Assembly (NCBI GenBank): GCA_937871985.1
Contig: CALMPB010000512.1
Location: forward strand, 1-49,359
Direction: 5' to 3'
DNA: 49,359 nt
From: an uncultured Burkholderiaceae bacterium
GTDB taxonomy: Bacteria > Pseudomonadota > Gammaproteobacteria > Burkholderiales > Burkholderiaceae
In this document: positions 1-8,903 of the stretch, in pieces
Numbering within the stretch: the stretch's first letter is position 1
Layout of the letters: every line of letters starts with the position of its first letter
Program-made: the position numbers and the translations under genes
The notes under the pieces: model-generated
Database searches by the model: none
Told to the model about the DNA's origin: nothing
The model's input: only the letters and a program-made list of their open reading frames with translations

Positions 1-465
1 GGTGTGCTCCTGTAGTGCTTGCAGAACTGCGTCGACATGGCCCGGCACGCGCAGCTTGCGCCATTCCTGGACCAGAGTGCCTTCGGGGTCGATAAGAAAC
101 GTGCTGCGTTCGATGCCTCTTACCTGTTTACCGTACATGTTTTTCATTTTGATGACGTCGAACAGGCTGCACAGCGTTTCGACGCTGTCGGAAACAAGCG
201 GAAAGGGCAGATCCTGTTTTTCGGCAAAGCCCCCGTGCGACTTGAGCGAATCGCGTGAAACGCCGATTACCGCGCATTCCGCGGCCAGGAAGTCCTTGTA
301 GTGGTCGCGAAAGTCCTGGGCTTCGGTGGTGCAGCCGGGGGTGTTGTCCTTGGGGTAAAAATACAGAACGGCCCATTTGCCCCGCAATGCGGCGGGGCTG
401 ATCTCGCCCTGTGTGCTTTGGGCGGTGAAGTCGGGCAGGGGCTGTCCAACGGTAACTTGGCTCAT
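1..465 (-). CDS. bcp: Peroxiredoxin, BCP/PrxQ type (3' end cut by window edge)
   Basis: Thiol peroxidase that reduces hydrogen peroxide and organic hydroperoxides in the cytoplasm, normally recharged by thioredoxin. The 155 codons visible run from an ATG at 465 to the window edge without a stop, so only a few C-terminal residues are missing from a family of about 155-160 aa. The AhpC/TSA fold shows as the YFYPKDNTPGCT active-site segment with the peroxidatic cysteine at residue 45. The second cysteine of the E. coli-type CxxxxC pair is replaced by Gln50, but Cys64 and Cys99 remain and one of them could resolve the sulfenic acid. The stop of the upstream Mth938-fold gene lies 4 bp before this ATG, so the two are probably one operon. 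The family call is firm; the 1-Cys versus atypical 2-Cys mechanism is open. Confidence 0.93.
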   Translation of the reverse strand, partial: MSQVTVGQPLPDFTAQSTQGEISPAALRGKWAVLYFYPKDNTPGCTTEAQDFRDHYKDFLAAECAVIGVSRDSLKSHGGFAEKQDLPFPLVSDSVETLCSLFDVIKMKNMYGKQVRGIERSTFLIDPEGTLVQEWRKLRVPGHVDAVLQALQEHT

Positions 466-469
466 GGCT

Positions 470-910
470 TTACGGCTCCAGGGGGAGAAGGGCGGCGACG
501 ACTCGCCGTCCTTCGGACATCAGAATGTTGTAGGTGCGGGCGGCGGCCTGGGTGCTCATGGTTTCGACGCCGATGCCAAGCTCGAGGAGGGCCTGGGTGA
601 CGTGGCGGGGCAGAAACCGCTGGGCGAGGCCGGTGCCGATGAGTACGACCTCGGGAGCGCTGTCGGGCTTTTGCGCGGGCTCGCCGTCGAGAAAGGCCAT
701 GGGATCGACCGCGGCGTTTTCCAGGCCAGCAATCTGGCGGAGTTGGGCTGCGTTGATGTCGCCGACCTGGCTGACTTCCCAGCGTTGAATATCGCCTTCG
801 GGGCTAAAATAGACCGCGTGCTGGTAGGCGACGGCGTTGATTTCGATGTAGTCCGGACCGTAGGCGGTCACGGTGTTCAGCGCTGGATTCGATTCGGCTT
901 GCAGTTGCAC
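470..910 (-). CDS. Mth938-fold (DUF498/NDUFAF3-like) protein
   Basis: Small protein of the Mth938/DUF498 family, related to the mitochondrial complex I assembly factor NDUFAF3; its bacterial function is not established. Visible family features are the segment around YGPDYIEIN near the N-terminus, the central VVLIGTG stretch and the C-terminal MSTQAAARTYNILMSEGRRV block, which is the family signature. I place the start at GTG 910 because an AAGGGAG ribosome site lies 7 bp upstream and the family begins near QAESNPALN; the reading frame stays open to 1006 but with no such site. This gives 146 aa, slightly above the usual 120-130. It is followed after 4 bp by the peroxiredoxin gene. Confidence 0.82.
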   Translation of the reverse strand: MQLQAESNPALNTVTAYGPDYIEINAVAYQHAVYFSPEGDIQRWEVSQVGDINAAQLRQIAGLENAAVDPMAFLDGEPAQKPDSAPEVVLIGTGLAQRFLPRHVTQALLELGIGVETMSTQAAARTYNILMSEGRRVVAALLPLEP

Positions 911-1235
911 TAAAAAACTCCCTTGATCACCTTGATCATAGCGCAATCCGGCGGCGTGCAGCATGTCGGGATTTCCACCACCTGCATGGCTGGAAACCGC
1001 CTGCACGAGTTTGCCGGCGGTGGCGCTCCGTCGCCGGTGTCCGCCGCTGTAATCGGCCAGGTCTGGTTTTGCCAGCCCCCTCCTATCGTTTAAACTAATG
1101 GGTTATTTGCGGTATGTCCCGACTTCGGCTAGATTACATAGTTTGCTGCACTGCAACCAGTGCATTGCATGGGCGGTCGGGAAACAGGCCGCCGACAGGC
1201 CAGGTACCCACTTTTTCCTATCCCAAGGATACATA
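911..1235. other. Divergent intergenic region, 325 bp
   Basis: No gene seen. The left end carries a tandem 9-bp repeat (CTTGATCA at 922-929 and again at 931-938) directly upstream of the GTG start of the minus-strand gene. The right part carries a candidate sigma70 promoter for alaC and a short leader ending in an AAGGAT ribosome site. Confidence 0.6.
1107..1135 (+). promoter_or_regulatory. Candidate sigma70 promoter of alaC-hom-thrC
   Basis: TTGCGG (1107-1112) and TAGATT (1130-1135) are separated by exactly 17 bp. A start site near 1142 would give a leader of about 95 nt before the alaC ATG at 1236. Matches to consensus are moderate. Confidence 0.45.
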
Positions 1236-2423
1236 ATGACGAGTTTTCCCCGCATAGAGCGTTTGCCACCCTACGTTTTCAACATCACCGGCGAATTGAA
1301 AATGGCGGCGCGGCGACGAGGCGAAGACATCATCGACATGTCCATGGGCAACCCCGACGGCCCCACACCCAAGCACATCGTCGACAAGCTCATCGAGGTC
1401 GCGGGCCGGCCCGACACGCACGGCTATTCGGTTTCCAAAGGCATTCCGCGCCTGCGCAAGGCCATTACCGGCTGGTACCAGCGGCGCTACGGGGTCGACC
1501 TCAACCCCGACACCGAAGCCATCGTCACCATCGGCTCCAAAGAGGGCCTGGCGCACTTGATGCTTGCCACGCTGGATCGGGGCGACACGGTCCTGGTGCC
1601 CAATCCCAGCTACCCCATACACATCTATGGCGCGGTCATCGCCGGCGCCAACATCCGTTCCGTCCCCATGGTTCCGGGCCTGGATTTCTTCGAGGAAATC
1701 GAGCGCGCCGTGCGCGAAAGCATTCCCAAGCCCAAGATGATGATCCTGGGCTTTCCCAGCAATCCCACGGCGCAATGCGTGGACTTGACGTTCTTCGAGC
1801 GCATCGTGGCGCTGGCCAAAGAGCACGACATCCTGGTCGTGCACGACCTGGCCTATGCCGACATCACCTTCGACGGCTATGTGGCCCCGTCCATCATGCA
1901 GGTCGAAGGCGCGCGCGACGTGGCGGTCGAGTTCTTCACCATGAGCAAAAGCTACAACATGGCCGGCTGGCGCATTGGGTTCATGGTGGGCAACAGCGAG
2001 CTGGTCAACGCCCTGGCCCGCATCAAGAGCTATCACGACTACGGCACGTTCACGCCCATCCAGGTCGCGGCCATCGCGGCCCTGGAAGGCCCGCAGGACG
2101 GCGTGGCGCGGGTGGTCGAGCAATACCGCAATCGGCGCGACGTGCTGGTCAAGGGGCTGCATGAAGCCGGCTGGATGGTCGACGTTCCCAAGGCGTCCAT
2201 GTACGTCTGGGCGAAGATTCCCGAACCTTACCAGGCGATGGGCTCGCTCGAGTTCTCCAAGAAGCTGCTGAACGAAGCCAAGGTCGCGGTTTCGCCCGGC
2301 ATCGGCTTTGGCGAATACGGCGACGGCTATGTGCGCTTCGCCATGATAGAAAACGAGCAGCGCACCCGCCAGGCCGTGCGCGGCATCAAGGAAATGTTCC
2401 GCAAGGACGGGTTGGTCAAATGA
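1236..2423 (+). CDS. alaC: Alanine transaminase (PLP class I/II aminotransferase)
   Basis: Cytoplasmic PLP enzyme, expected to transfer the amino group of glutamate to pyruvate to give alanine. The 395-aa length, the early MGNPDGPTP segment, NPSYPIH, the SNPTAQ loop, HDLAYAD with Asp204 for the pyridine nitrogen, and [12 protein letters not shown] with the Schiff-base lysine at 238 fit the AlaC group rather than aspartate transaminase. The open frame extends to 1098, but ATG 1236 is chosen for its AAGGAT site and because homologs begin around [13 protein letters not shown]. The stop overlaps the start of hom by 4 bp (ATGA). The fixed neighbourhood with hom and thrC suggests coordinated control of aspartate-family and alanine pools. 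Strict substrate preference cannot be read from sequence. Confidence 0.88.
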   Translation: MTSFPRIERLPPYVFNITGELKMAARRRGEDIIDMSMGNPDGPTPKHIVDKLIEVAGRPDTHGYSVSKGIPRLRKAITGWYQRRYGVDLNPDTEAIVTIGSKEGLAHLMLATLDRGDTVLVPNPSYPIHIYGAVIAGANIRSVPMVPGLDFFEEIERAVRESIPKPKMMILGFPSNPTAQCVDLTFFERIVALAKEHDILVVHDLAYADITFDGYVAPSIMQVEGARDVAVEFFTMSKSYNMAGWRIGFMVGNSELVNALARIKSYHDYGTFTPIQVAAIAALEGPQDGVARVVEQYRNRRDVLVKGLHEAGWMVDVPKASMYVWAKIPEPYQAMGSLEFSKKLLNEAKVAVSPGIGFGEYGDGYVRFAMIENEQRTRQAVRGIKEMFRKDGLVK

Positions 2424-3730
2424 GCAGTCGTCCCGTAAAAGTCGGTTTGCTGGGCCTTGGAGTGGTGGGCGGCGGCACCTGGAAGGTGCTGACGCGCAAC
2501 GCTGAGGAAATCGCGCGCCGCGCCGGCCGCAGCATCGAAGTGGCCGCGGTGGCGGTGCGCGATGTCGAAAAAGCCAGGAAGCTCGTGGGCGGCGACGTGT
2601 TCATCACCCGCGACGGCCTCGAGGTCGTGCGCCGCCCGGATATCGACATCGTGGTCGAGCTCATCGGCGGCGACACGCTGGCCCGCGAACTGGTCATGGA
2701 AGCCCTGAACCAGGGCAAGCATGTCGTCACCGCCAACAAGGCGCTGCTGGCGAAGCACGGCAACGAGATCTTCGCTGCGGCGCACGCCAAGGGCCTGATG
2801 GTGCTGTTCGAAGCGGCCGTGGCCGGCGGCATTCCCATCATCAAGGCCATGCGCGAAGGCCTGACGGCCAACCGCATCCAGTGGCTGGCCGGCATCATCA
2901 ACGGCACGACCAATTTCATCCTGTCCGAAATGCGCCTGCGCGGCCTGTCGTTCGCCGAGGCGCTTGCCGACGCCCAGCGCCTGGGCTATGCCGAAGCCGA
3001 TCCCACCTTCGACGTCGAGGGCGTGGATGCCGCGCACAAGCTCACCTTGCTGGCATCGCTGGCTTTCGGCATTCCCGTGCAGTTCGACAAGGCCTATATC
3101 GAAGGCATTTCGCGTCTGGCCGGCGAAGACATGGCACATGCCGAGCGCCTGGGCTACCGCATCAAGCTGCTGGGCATCACCCGCCGCCGCGAAGACGGCA
3201 TCGAACTGCGCGTGCATCCCACCCTGGTGCCGGTGGAGCGCGTGCTGGCCAGCGTCGAAGGTGCCATGAATGCCGTGCAGGTATATGGCGACGCCGTGGG
3301 CGGCACGCTGTACTACGGGCAGGGCGCGGGCGAGCTGCCCACGGCCTCCGCCGTGGTGGCCGACCTCATCGACGTGACCCGGCTGCAGGCGGCCGACCCC
3401 GAGCACCAGGTGCCGTATCTGGCCTTCCAGCCCGACGCCATGGTCGATACCCCCATCTTGCCCATGTCCGAAGTCGTGTCGTCGTATTACCTGCGCCTGC
3501 GCGTCGAGGACCGTCCCGGCGTGCTGGCCGATCTGGCCCGCATCCTGGCCGATTGCAGCATTTCCATCGGTTCCATGTTCCAGGAGCCGCATGGGGCCAA
3601 TGACGCCGACATCATCTTCCTGTCGCACCAGGCGCGCGAAGGCGCCGTCGACCAGGCCATACAAAAAATCCAGACGCTGCCGTTCGTCAAATCCGAAGTC
3701 ACTCGCCTACGGGTCGAAAGCTTGCTATGA
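2420..3730 (+). CDS. hom: Homoserine dehydrogenase
   Basis: Reduces aspartate semialdehyde to homoserine with NAD(P)H, the branch point to threonine and methionine. At 436 aa it is the stand-alone enzyme, not fused to aspartokinase. The N-terminus has the Rossmann loop [11 protein letters not shown], followed by VVELIGGDT and [11 protein letters not shown]. The catalytic domain includes [12 protein letters not shown] and [12 protein letters not shown]. The C-terminal ~80 residues form an ACT domain ([21 protein letters not shown]), the usual site of threonine feedback inhibition. It overlaps alaC by 4 bp upstream and thrC by 4 bp downstream, so the three genes are very likely one translationally coupled operon. 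Confidence 0.96.
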   Translation: MSSRPVKVGLLGLGVVGGGTWKVLTRNAEEIARRAGRSIEVAAVAVRDVEKARKLVGGDVFITRDGLEVVRRPDIDIVVELIGGDTLARELVMEALNQGKHVVTANKALLAKHGNEIFAAAHAKGLMVLFEAAVAGGIPIIKAMREGLTANRIQWLAGIINGTTNFILSEMRLRGLSFAEALADAQRLGYAEADPTFDVEGVDAAHKLTLLASLAFGIPVQFDKAYIEGISRLAGEDMAHAERLGYRIKLLGITRRREDGIELRVHPTLVPVERVLASVEGAMNAVQVYGDAVGGTLYYGQGAGELPTASAVVADLIDVTRLQAADPEHQVPYLAFQPDAMVDTPILPMSEVVSSYYLRLRVEDRPGVLADLARILADCSISIGSMFQEPHGANDADIIFLSHQAREGAVDQAIQKIQTLPFVKSEVTRLRVESLL

Positions 3731-5133
3731 AATACAGATCCACCCGCGGCGGCATGCCGCCTCTTTCTTTCTCGGACATTCTGCTCGAAGGCCTTGCTCC
3801 CGACGGCGGCCTGGCCTTGCCCGAATCGTTTCCGCAGATCGACGGACAGATGCTCGAATCCTGGCGCACGCTCAGCTACGCGGGGCTCGCCGCCGAAGTC
3901 CTGGGCCTGTTCATCGACGACATCCCCCAGGCCGAACTGAACCGCCTGGTGCATCAGGCGTACCGGCCCGATATTTTCGATGCCGCCGAGATCGTGCCGC
4001 TCAAGCCTTTGTCCGAGAACATGAGCCTGCTCGGCCTGTCGCAGGGGCCGACCCTGGCGTTCAAAGACATGGCCATGCAGTTTCTGGGCCAGGTGTTCGA
4101 GTACGTGCTGGCCCAGCGCAACGCCACGCTCAATATCCTTGGCGCCACCTCGGGCGATACCGGCTCGGCCGCCGAGTACGCTTTGCGCGGCAAGCGGGGA
4201 ATCTCGGTGTTCATGCTTTCGCCGTTCGGCCGCATGAGCGACTTCCAGCGCGCCCAGATGTATTCCCTGCAGGATCCCAATATCCACAACCTGTCGCTCA
4301 AGGGCGTTTTCGACGACTGCCAGGATATCGTCAAGGCGCTTTCGGGCGACCTCCAGTTCAAGGCCAAATACCACCTTGGCGTGGTCAATTCCATCAATTG
4401 GGCGCGCATCGCGGCGCAGGTCGTGTATTACTTCTGGGGGTGGCTGCGCGCCACGTCCGGCCCCGGACAGCAGGTGTCGTTCGCCGTGCCGTCGGGCAAT
4501 TTCGGCAACATCCTGTCGGGCCACATCGCCCGCTCCATGGGTTTGCCGGTGCGCCGGCTGGTGCTGGCCACCAACGAGAACAACGTGCTCGAAGAGTTCT
4601 TCCGCACGGGTGTGTACAGGCCGCGTTCCTCTGCCCAGACTCATGCAACGTCCAGCCCGTCCATGGACATTTCGCGCGCCTCCAACTTCGAGCGCTTCGT
4701 GTTCGATCTGGTCGGCCAGGATGGCGGCAAGGTGCGAGCCTTGTGGGATCAGCTTGCCCGCGAGGGCGAGTTCGACCTCAGCGCCATGCAGCCAAGATTC
4801 GAGGCCGATTATGGCTTCGTCGGCGGGTTGAGCACGCACGCCGACCGTTTGCAGACCATACGTTCGGTGCATGAAAGCTCGGGCGTGCTCATCGATCCGC
4901 ACACGGCCGATGGCGTCAAGGTGGCCAGGCAGTACGTCGAGCCGGGCATTCCGATGCTGGTGCTCGAAACCGCGCTGCCCGCCAAGTTCAGCGAAACCAT
5001 CGAGCAGGCCATCGGCCGTCCGGCCGAACCTCCCGCCCATCTGCGCAGCCTGGCGAGCCTGCCGCAGAGGGTCCAGGTCATGGATTGCGACGCGCAGCAG
5101 GTGCGCCGCTATATCGAGCAGCACGCCGCCTGA
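3727..5133 (+). CDS. thrC: Threonine synthase
   Basis: PLP-dependent conversion of O-phosphohomoserine to threonine, the last step of the pathway that hom feeds. The 468-aa protein is the long beta-proteobacterial/yeast-like form. The N-terminus (YRSTRGG..LSFSDILLEGLAPDGGLALPE) is typical, the PLP lysine is Lys113 in LAFKDMAMQFLG, and the phosphate-binding GATSGDTGSAAEYA loop follows. PSGNFGNILSGH and the C-terminal DPHTADGVKVA are also diagnostic. It is the last gene of the alaC-hom-thrC unit; 78 bp separate it from arginase. Confidence 0.96.
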   Translation: MKYRSTRGGMPPLSFSDILLEGLAPDGGLALPESFPQIDGQMLESWRTLSYAGLAAEVLGLFIDDIPQAELNRLVHQAYRPDIFDAAEIVPLKPLSENMSLLGLSQGPTLAFKDMAMQFLGQVFEYVLAQRNATLNILGATSGDTGSAAEYALRGKRGISVFMLSPFGRMSDFQRAQMYSLQDPNIHNLSLKGVFDDCQDIVKALSGDLQFKAKYHLGVVNSINWARIAAQVVYYFWGWLRATSGPGQQVSFAVPSGNFGNILSGHIARSMGLPVRRLVLATNENNVLEEFFRTGVYRPRSSAQTHATSSPSMDISRASNFERFVFDLVGQDGGKVRALWDQLAREGEFDLSAMQPRFEADYGFVGGLSTHADRLQTIRSVHESSGVLIDPHTADGVKVARQYVEPGIPMLVLETALPAKFSETIEQAIGRPAEPPAHLRSLASLPQRVQVMDCDAQQVRRYIEQHAA

Positions 5134-5211
5134 CGTAAATGGCGGCGGTTCTTGTGCGGCTAAAATGCCGTACAAGAGCAACAGGCTTTGTTGCGCCCAC
5201 GGGAGACGACA

Positions 5212-6138
5212 ATGTCCGCTACAGTGCCCAGGGTCAGCTTGATCGGTGCGCCCACCGATATCGGCGCGGGAAGTCGCGGCGCGGGCATGGGCCCGCAAGC
5301 GCTCAGGGTGGCGGGGCTGCGGCCGGCGCTGGAGCGCCTGGGCGTGCTCGTGGAGGATCGCGGCGATCTTTCCGGCCCTGTCAATCCTGAATCCGCGCCC
5401 TGCGGCGGTTATCGCAATCTGGCCGAAGCCGTGCAGTGGAATCAGTTGGTGCACGATGCCGTCTACCGCGAGTTGTCGTTGCGCAGCGTACCGGTGGTGC
5501 TGGGCGGAGATCACAGCATCGGGATTGGATCCATCAGCGCCGTGGCCCGCCATTGCCGCGAAACCGGCCGGCAACTGCGGGTACTGTGGCTGGACGCGCA
5601 TGCCGATTGCAATACCGCCGCCTTGACGCCCAGCGGCAATATCCACGGCATGCCCGTCGCCTGCCTGTTGGGCCTGGGGCCCGAGGCGTTGACGGGCCTG
5701 GCCGGTTTCACTCCCGCTCTGCAAGCCGACGGCATACGCCATATTGGCGTGCGCAGCGTCGATCCGGGTGAAAAGCAGTTGGTGCACGATGCCGGCCTCG
5801 AGGTCTTCGACATGCGCTACATCGACGAAACGGGCATGCGGGCGACGATGCGGGAAGCACTGCGCGGCGTCGGCGACGGCGTGCACGTGCATGTCAGTTT
5901 CGACGTGGATTATCTGGATCCCGAGATTGCGCCGGGCGTGGCCACGACCGTGCGCGGCGGACCCACCTACCGGGAAGCCCAACTGTGCATGGAAATGGTG
6001 GCCGATACCGGCTGTCTGGCTTCGCTGGACATTGTCGAGCTGAATCCCGCGCTGGACGTGCGCAACCGCACGGCGGAGCTGGCCGTCGACCTGGTGGAAA
6101 GCCTGTTCGGCAAAAGCACCCTGATGCGGCGGCGCTAG
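5212..6138 (+). CDS. rocF: Arginase
   Basis: Dinuclear manganese ureohydrolase that splits arginine into ornithine and urea. The 308-aa length matches arginase. Metal ligands are visible: His101 in GGDHSIG, Asp128/His130/Asp132 in LDAHADCNT, and Asp231/Asp233 in SFDVDYLDP. The PSGNIHGMP segment distinguishes arginase from agmatinase, which lacks it. ATG 5212 is chosen over an upstream start at 5188 because of a GGGAG site 7 bp before it. The 78-bp upstream gap suggests its own promoter. Ornithine from this reaction feeds polyamine or proline metabolism, and a polyamine importer lies about 10 kb downstream, though nothing shows co-regulation. Confidence 0.93.
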   Translation: MSATVPRVSLIGAPTDIGAGSRGAGMGPQALRVAGLRPALERLGVLVEDRGDLSGPVNPESAPCGGYRNLAEAVQWNQLVHDAVYRELSLRSVPVVLGGDHSIGIGSISAVARHCRETGRQLRVLWLDAHADCNTAALTPSGNIHGMPVACLLGLGPEALTGLAGFTPALQADGIRHIGVRSVDPGEKQLVHDAGLEVFDMRYIDETGMRATMREALRGVGDGVHVHVSFDVDYLDPEIAPGVATTVRGGPTYREAQLCMEMVADTGCLASLDIVELNPALDVRNRTAELAVDLVESLFGKSTLMRRR

Positions 6139-6322
6139 CGTATTGTCCGGCCTGGGCGGATTGCCGCCGGCGGCTGTTGCATTGCCTGGCGGCAAGCGCC
6201 TGCCGTTGCCGGTATCGGGAGTAATATGCTGAAATCGCGAAGGGGGGCGGTCATGCCGGCGGCGTAGCCGTGGCGCCCCATGCTGTTGGCTTGCCGCCCT
6301 CGAATCCTGAACAGGCTTACTC

Positions 6323-6706
6323 ATGCTGACTTTCAATCATTTTTTCGCAGTAGGCATAGGCGCGGCTCTGGGCGCCATCTGCCGCTGGCTGCTCGGCCTG
6401 TGGCTGAACCATTCCGGCGTGCTGGTGCCTTGGGGCACGCTTGCCGCCAACTTCATCGGCGGCTACATCATCGGAGTGGCGCTGGGGGCTTTCCTGCTTT
6501 ATCCGTCGGTGCCCGATTGGGTCAAGCTGTTCATCACCACCGGGTTCCTGGGCGGGCTGACGACGTTCTCGACGTTTTCCGCCGAAGTGGTGGGCATGCT
6601 CGAACGCGGCGCCTATATGTCGGCCCTGGCCTACGGCGGCACCAGCCTGTTCGGCACGCTGATCCTGACCGTCCTGGGCCTGGCCACGATGCATGCGCTG
6701 CGTTGA
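6323..6706 (+). CDS. crcB: Fluoride ion channel CrcB/Fluc
   Basis: Small inner-membrane protein that forms dual-topology dimers and exports fluoride. The 127 aa contain four hydrophobic segments and the family motifs GAALGAICRW near residue 12, TLAANFIGGYIIG, and FITTGFLGGLTTFSTFSAEV, the conserved pore-lining TTFSTFS. The 184-bp upstream gap is GC-rich with strong dyads near 6244-6285, but I could not align it to the fluoride riboswitch consensus. It converges on hpnE with only about 30 bp between stops and no clear hairpin. Confidence 0.94.
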   Translation: MLTFNHFFAVGIGAALGAICRWLLGLWLNHSGVLVPWGTLAANFIGGYIIGVALGAFLLYPSVPDWVKLFITTGFLGGLTTFSTFSAEVVGMLERGAYMSALAYGGTSLFGTLILTVLGLATMHALR

Positions 6707-6735
6707 GCCGAGCGCGCCAGGAAGCTTCCGGCGTC

Positions 6736-8043
6736 TTATAAGGCCGTAATCAGCTCGGCCACCCGTTTGCCGCTGCGCACCGCGCCTTCGAGCACGGCCG
6801 GGTAGCCGGTATCGGTCCAGTCCCCGCAAACCCAGATGCCAGGCCACGGCGTGGCATTGCCCGGACGCCGCATCGCGGGCAGGGCCGCGAAAGTCGCGCG
6901 TTTCTCGACGATCAGCTCGTCCGCGACGATTTCGGGCATGGGCGGGAAATCCGCGGTTTGTTCCCTGACTTGTTCGACGATGGCGGCAACCACCTGGTCG
7001 CGGGGCCGGCGGGTAAGTGCGCGCGCATCGCTGATAACGATGGACAGCAGGCCGGCCGAATCGGGGGCGGGCGCGATGGCGCTTCGGTCGAACAGCCATT
7101 GGCCGAAATGCAGGCGTTGCGGCGCTTCGTCCAGCATGAGCATGGCGTGCGGCAGGCCCCAGGGGCGGGCGGTTTTCAGCGACAGAGTGGCGATGGGGCG
7201 GTGTTCCATCGCGGCAAGTTCGGCCAGCAGGGCGGCTCCAGCTGGCTCGTTAGGCAACGAGCGGAGCAGGCGGGCGGTGGGGATGGCGCCGGCGGCAATG
7301 ACCACGGCATCGAAGCTTTCACCGTCGATGCCCGCCTGCGATGCCGTGCCTGTCAGCGAACGCACGCTATGGCCGCGGCGCATGTCGATGGAGGCGGGCA
7401 GGCGATCGGGCCATAGCCGCGACAGATCCACCCTGGGAATCAGCACCCTGGAGGCGGATTTCGAGCCGCCCAGGCTGTCCCGCAGCACGGTGGCCAGCAA
7501 TTGCGCGCTGGCCTGCGCGAGCGGCGTATTGAGGGCGGCCAGGCACAGAGGATGCCAGAAGCGGCGGATGAGATTGGCCGATTGGCGCTGCTGGTCCAGC
7601 CAGGGCAGAACGGCAAGGTGTTCGTCCACGATCCAGCGGCGGCTCCGCAGATGTCCGATTGCCGCGGACAGCCGCCATTTTTCTCCCCACGATACGCCGC
7701 TTGCGGCAAGCACGGCGGCCAGCAGGTGCCAGGGAGCCGGCCAGTCGGGGGCGGCAAGCCGGAAGCGGCCATCGGCGCTGCGCAGGGCCAGGGGTTCTTC
7801 GTGCAGCACGTCGGCCCTGGCGATGCCAAGGCTTTCGATCAGACTCAAGGTTTCGGTATAGGCGCCAAGCAGAATATGCTGGCCGTTGTCGATATCCAGG
7901 CCCAGCCTTGGCGCATGCACGCGCCGGGCGCGGCCGCCCAGCGTATGGGCGGCTTCGAATACCGTTACCGCGTGGCCGGCGCCGTCCAGGTGGAAGGCGG
8001 CGCTAAGACCCGCCCAGCCCGCGCCGATCACGCCTATCTTCAT
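6736..8043 (-). CDS. hpnE: Hydroxysqualene dehydroxylase HpnE
   Basis: FAD-dependent amine-oxidase/desaturase-fold enzyme that reduces hydroxysqualene to squalene, the last step of the HpnCDE route. The N-terminal dinucleotide fold is IGVIGAGWAGLSAAFHL ending in TVFEA, followed by GGRARR and the DNGQHILLGAY motif typical of squalene-associated desaturases. The C-terminus has GIWVCGDWTDTGYPAVLEGAVRSG, the FAD-contacting end. Length is 435 aa. It is the third gene of a minus-strand operon and overlaps hpnD by 4 bp. No squalene-hopene cyclase gene is in this window, so hopanoid production itself is inferred. Confidence 0.93.
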   Translation of the reverse strand: MKIGVIGAGWAGLSAAFHLDGAGHAVTVFEAAHTLGGRARRVHAPRLGLDIDNGQHILLGAYTETLSLIESLGIARADVLHEEPLALRSADGRFRLAAPDWPAPWHLLAAVLAASGVSWGEKWRLSAAIGHLRSRRWIVDEHLAVLPWLDQQRQSANLIRRFWHPLCLAALNTPLAQASAQLLATVLRDSLGGSKSASRVLIPRVDLSRLWPDRLPASIDMRRGHSVRSLTGTASQAGIDGESFDAVVIAAGAIPTARLLRSLPNEPAGAALLAELAAMEHRPIATLSLKTARPWGLPHAMLMLDEAPQRLHFGQWLFDRSAIAPAPDSAGLLSIVISDARALTRRPRDQVVAAIVEQVREQTADFPPMPEIVADELIVEKRATFAALPAMRRPGNATPWPGIWVCGDWTDTGYPAVLEGAVRSGKRVAELITAL

Positions 8044-8903
8044 CTGCCCAGGCGCTTGACCACGCTGCGTCCGCCGCTGACCCAGGTTTTCCAGGCCAGC
8101 CAGAATTTGCGTATGGGCGTCAGCGAAATGCGCTGATCCAGAACTTGCCAGTTCTCGCGTTCGATTTCGACGAGCAGGGCATGGTAGATGGCCGCCATGG
8201 CCAGGCCGGGGCGTTGCGCGCGCCGATCGGCCTCGGGCAGCGCCTGCATGGCTTCGCGGTAGTATTGCCGCGCGCGCTCCGTCTGGAAGCGCATGAGTTC
8301 GACGAAGCGTTCCGAGTGCTGGCTGTTCAGGATTTCGGAGGCCTTGACGTCGAAGCGCTGCAGTTCGTCGACGGGCAGATAGATGCGGCCTCTGCGGGCA
8401 TCGTCGCCGATGTCGCGGATGATGTTGGTCAATTGGAAGGCCAGCCCCAGCTTGTCGGCGTATTCCAGTGTGGACGGATCGGTGTAGCCGAATATCCCCA
8501 CCGAAAGCTCGCCCACCACGCCTGCCGCGTGCCAGCAGTATTTACGCAGGCCGGGCCAGTCCAGGTAGCGGCTTTGATCCAGATCCATTTCCATGCCTTG
8601 GACGACGGCATGCAGGCGGGCCGCCGTGATGCGGCAGGACTCCAGGTGCGGAGCCAGGGCCTGCATGACGGGATGCTCGGCGCGCCCTTCGAACAGCTCG
8701 TCGATCTGTTTGTCCCACCATGCCAGCTTGACGCGGGCCACGGACGGATCCGAGCACTCATCGACGACGTCGTCGACTTCGCGGCAAAACGCGTATAGCG
8801 CCGTGATCGCCTTGCGGCGCTCGGGAGGGAGAAACAAAAAGGCGTAATAGAAGCTGGAGCCGCTTTGTACGGCTTTGTTCTGACAGTATTCGTCGGGACT
8901 CAT
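8040..8903 (-). CDS. hpnD: Presqualene diphosphate synthase HpnD
   Basis: Squalene/phytoene-synthase fold enzyme that condenses two farnesyl diphosphates into presqualene diphosphate. The 287-aa protein shows both metal-binding aspartate motifs: DDVVD in the YAFCREVDDVVDE segment and NIIRDIGDDARRGRIYLP. SSFYYAFLFLP near the N-terminus is also typical of HpnD. It lies between hpnC and hpnE with 4-bp overlaps on both sides, so the three proteins are made together. Confidence 0.94.
   Translation of the reverse strand: MSPDEYCQNKAVQSGSSFYYAFLFLPPERRKAITALYAFCREVDDVVDECSDPSVARVKLAWWDKQIDELFEGRAEHPVMQALAPHLESCRITAARLHAVVQGMEMDLDQSRYLDWPGLRKYCWHAAGVVGELSVGIFGYTDPSTLEYADKLGLAFQLTNIIRDIGDDARRGRIYLPVDELQRFDVKASEILNSQHSERFVELMRFQTERARQYYREAMQALPEADRRAQRPGLAMAAIYHALLVEIERENWQVLDQRISLTPIRKFWLAWKTWVSGGRSVVKRLGR

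Noticed and set aside
908..939. Tiny minus-strand frame MIKVIKGVF ending at the GTG start of the Mth938 gene
   Set aside because: It lacks a ribosome site and is a by-product of the 9-bp tandem repeat.
6139..6322. Possible fluoride riboswitch upstream of crcB
   Set aside because: The region is GC-rich with dyads, but the conserved GGNGATGG and CTGATG-type blocks of the crcB RNA could not be aligned with confidence.
3487..6336. 949-codon open minus-strand frame opposite hom, thrC and rocF
   Set aside because: Antisense shadow of high-GC genes; no family motif, and the plus-strand genes are certain.
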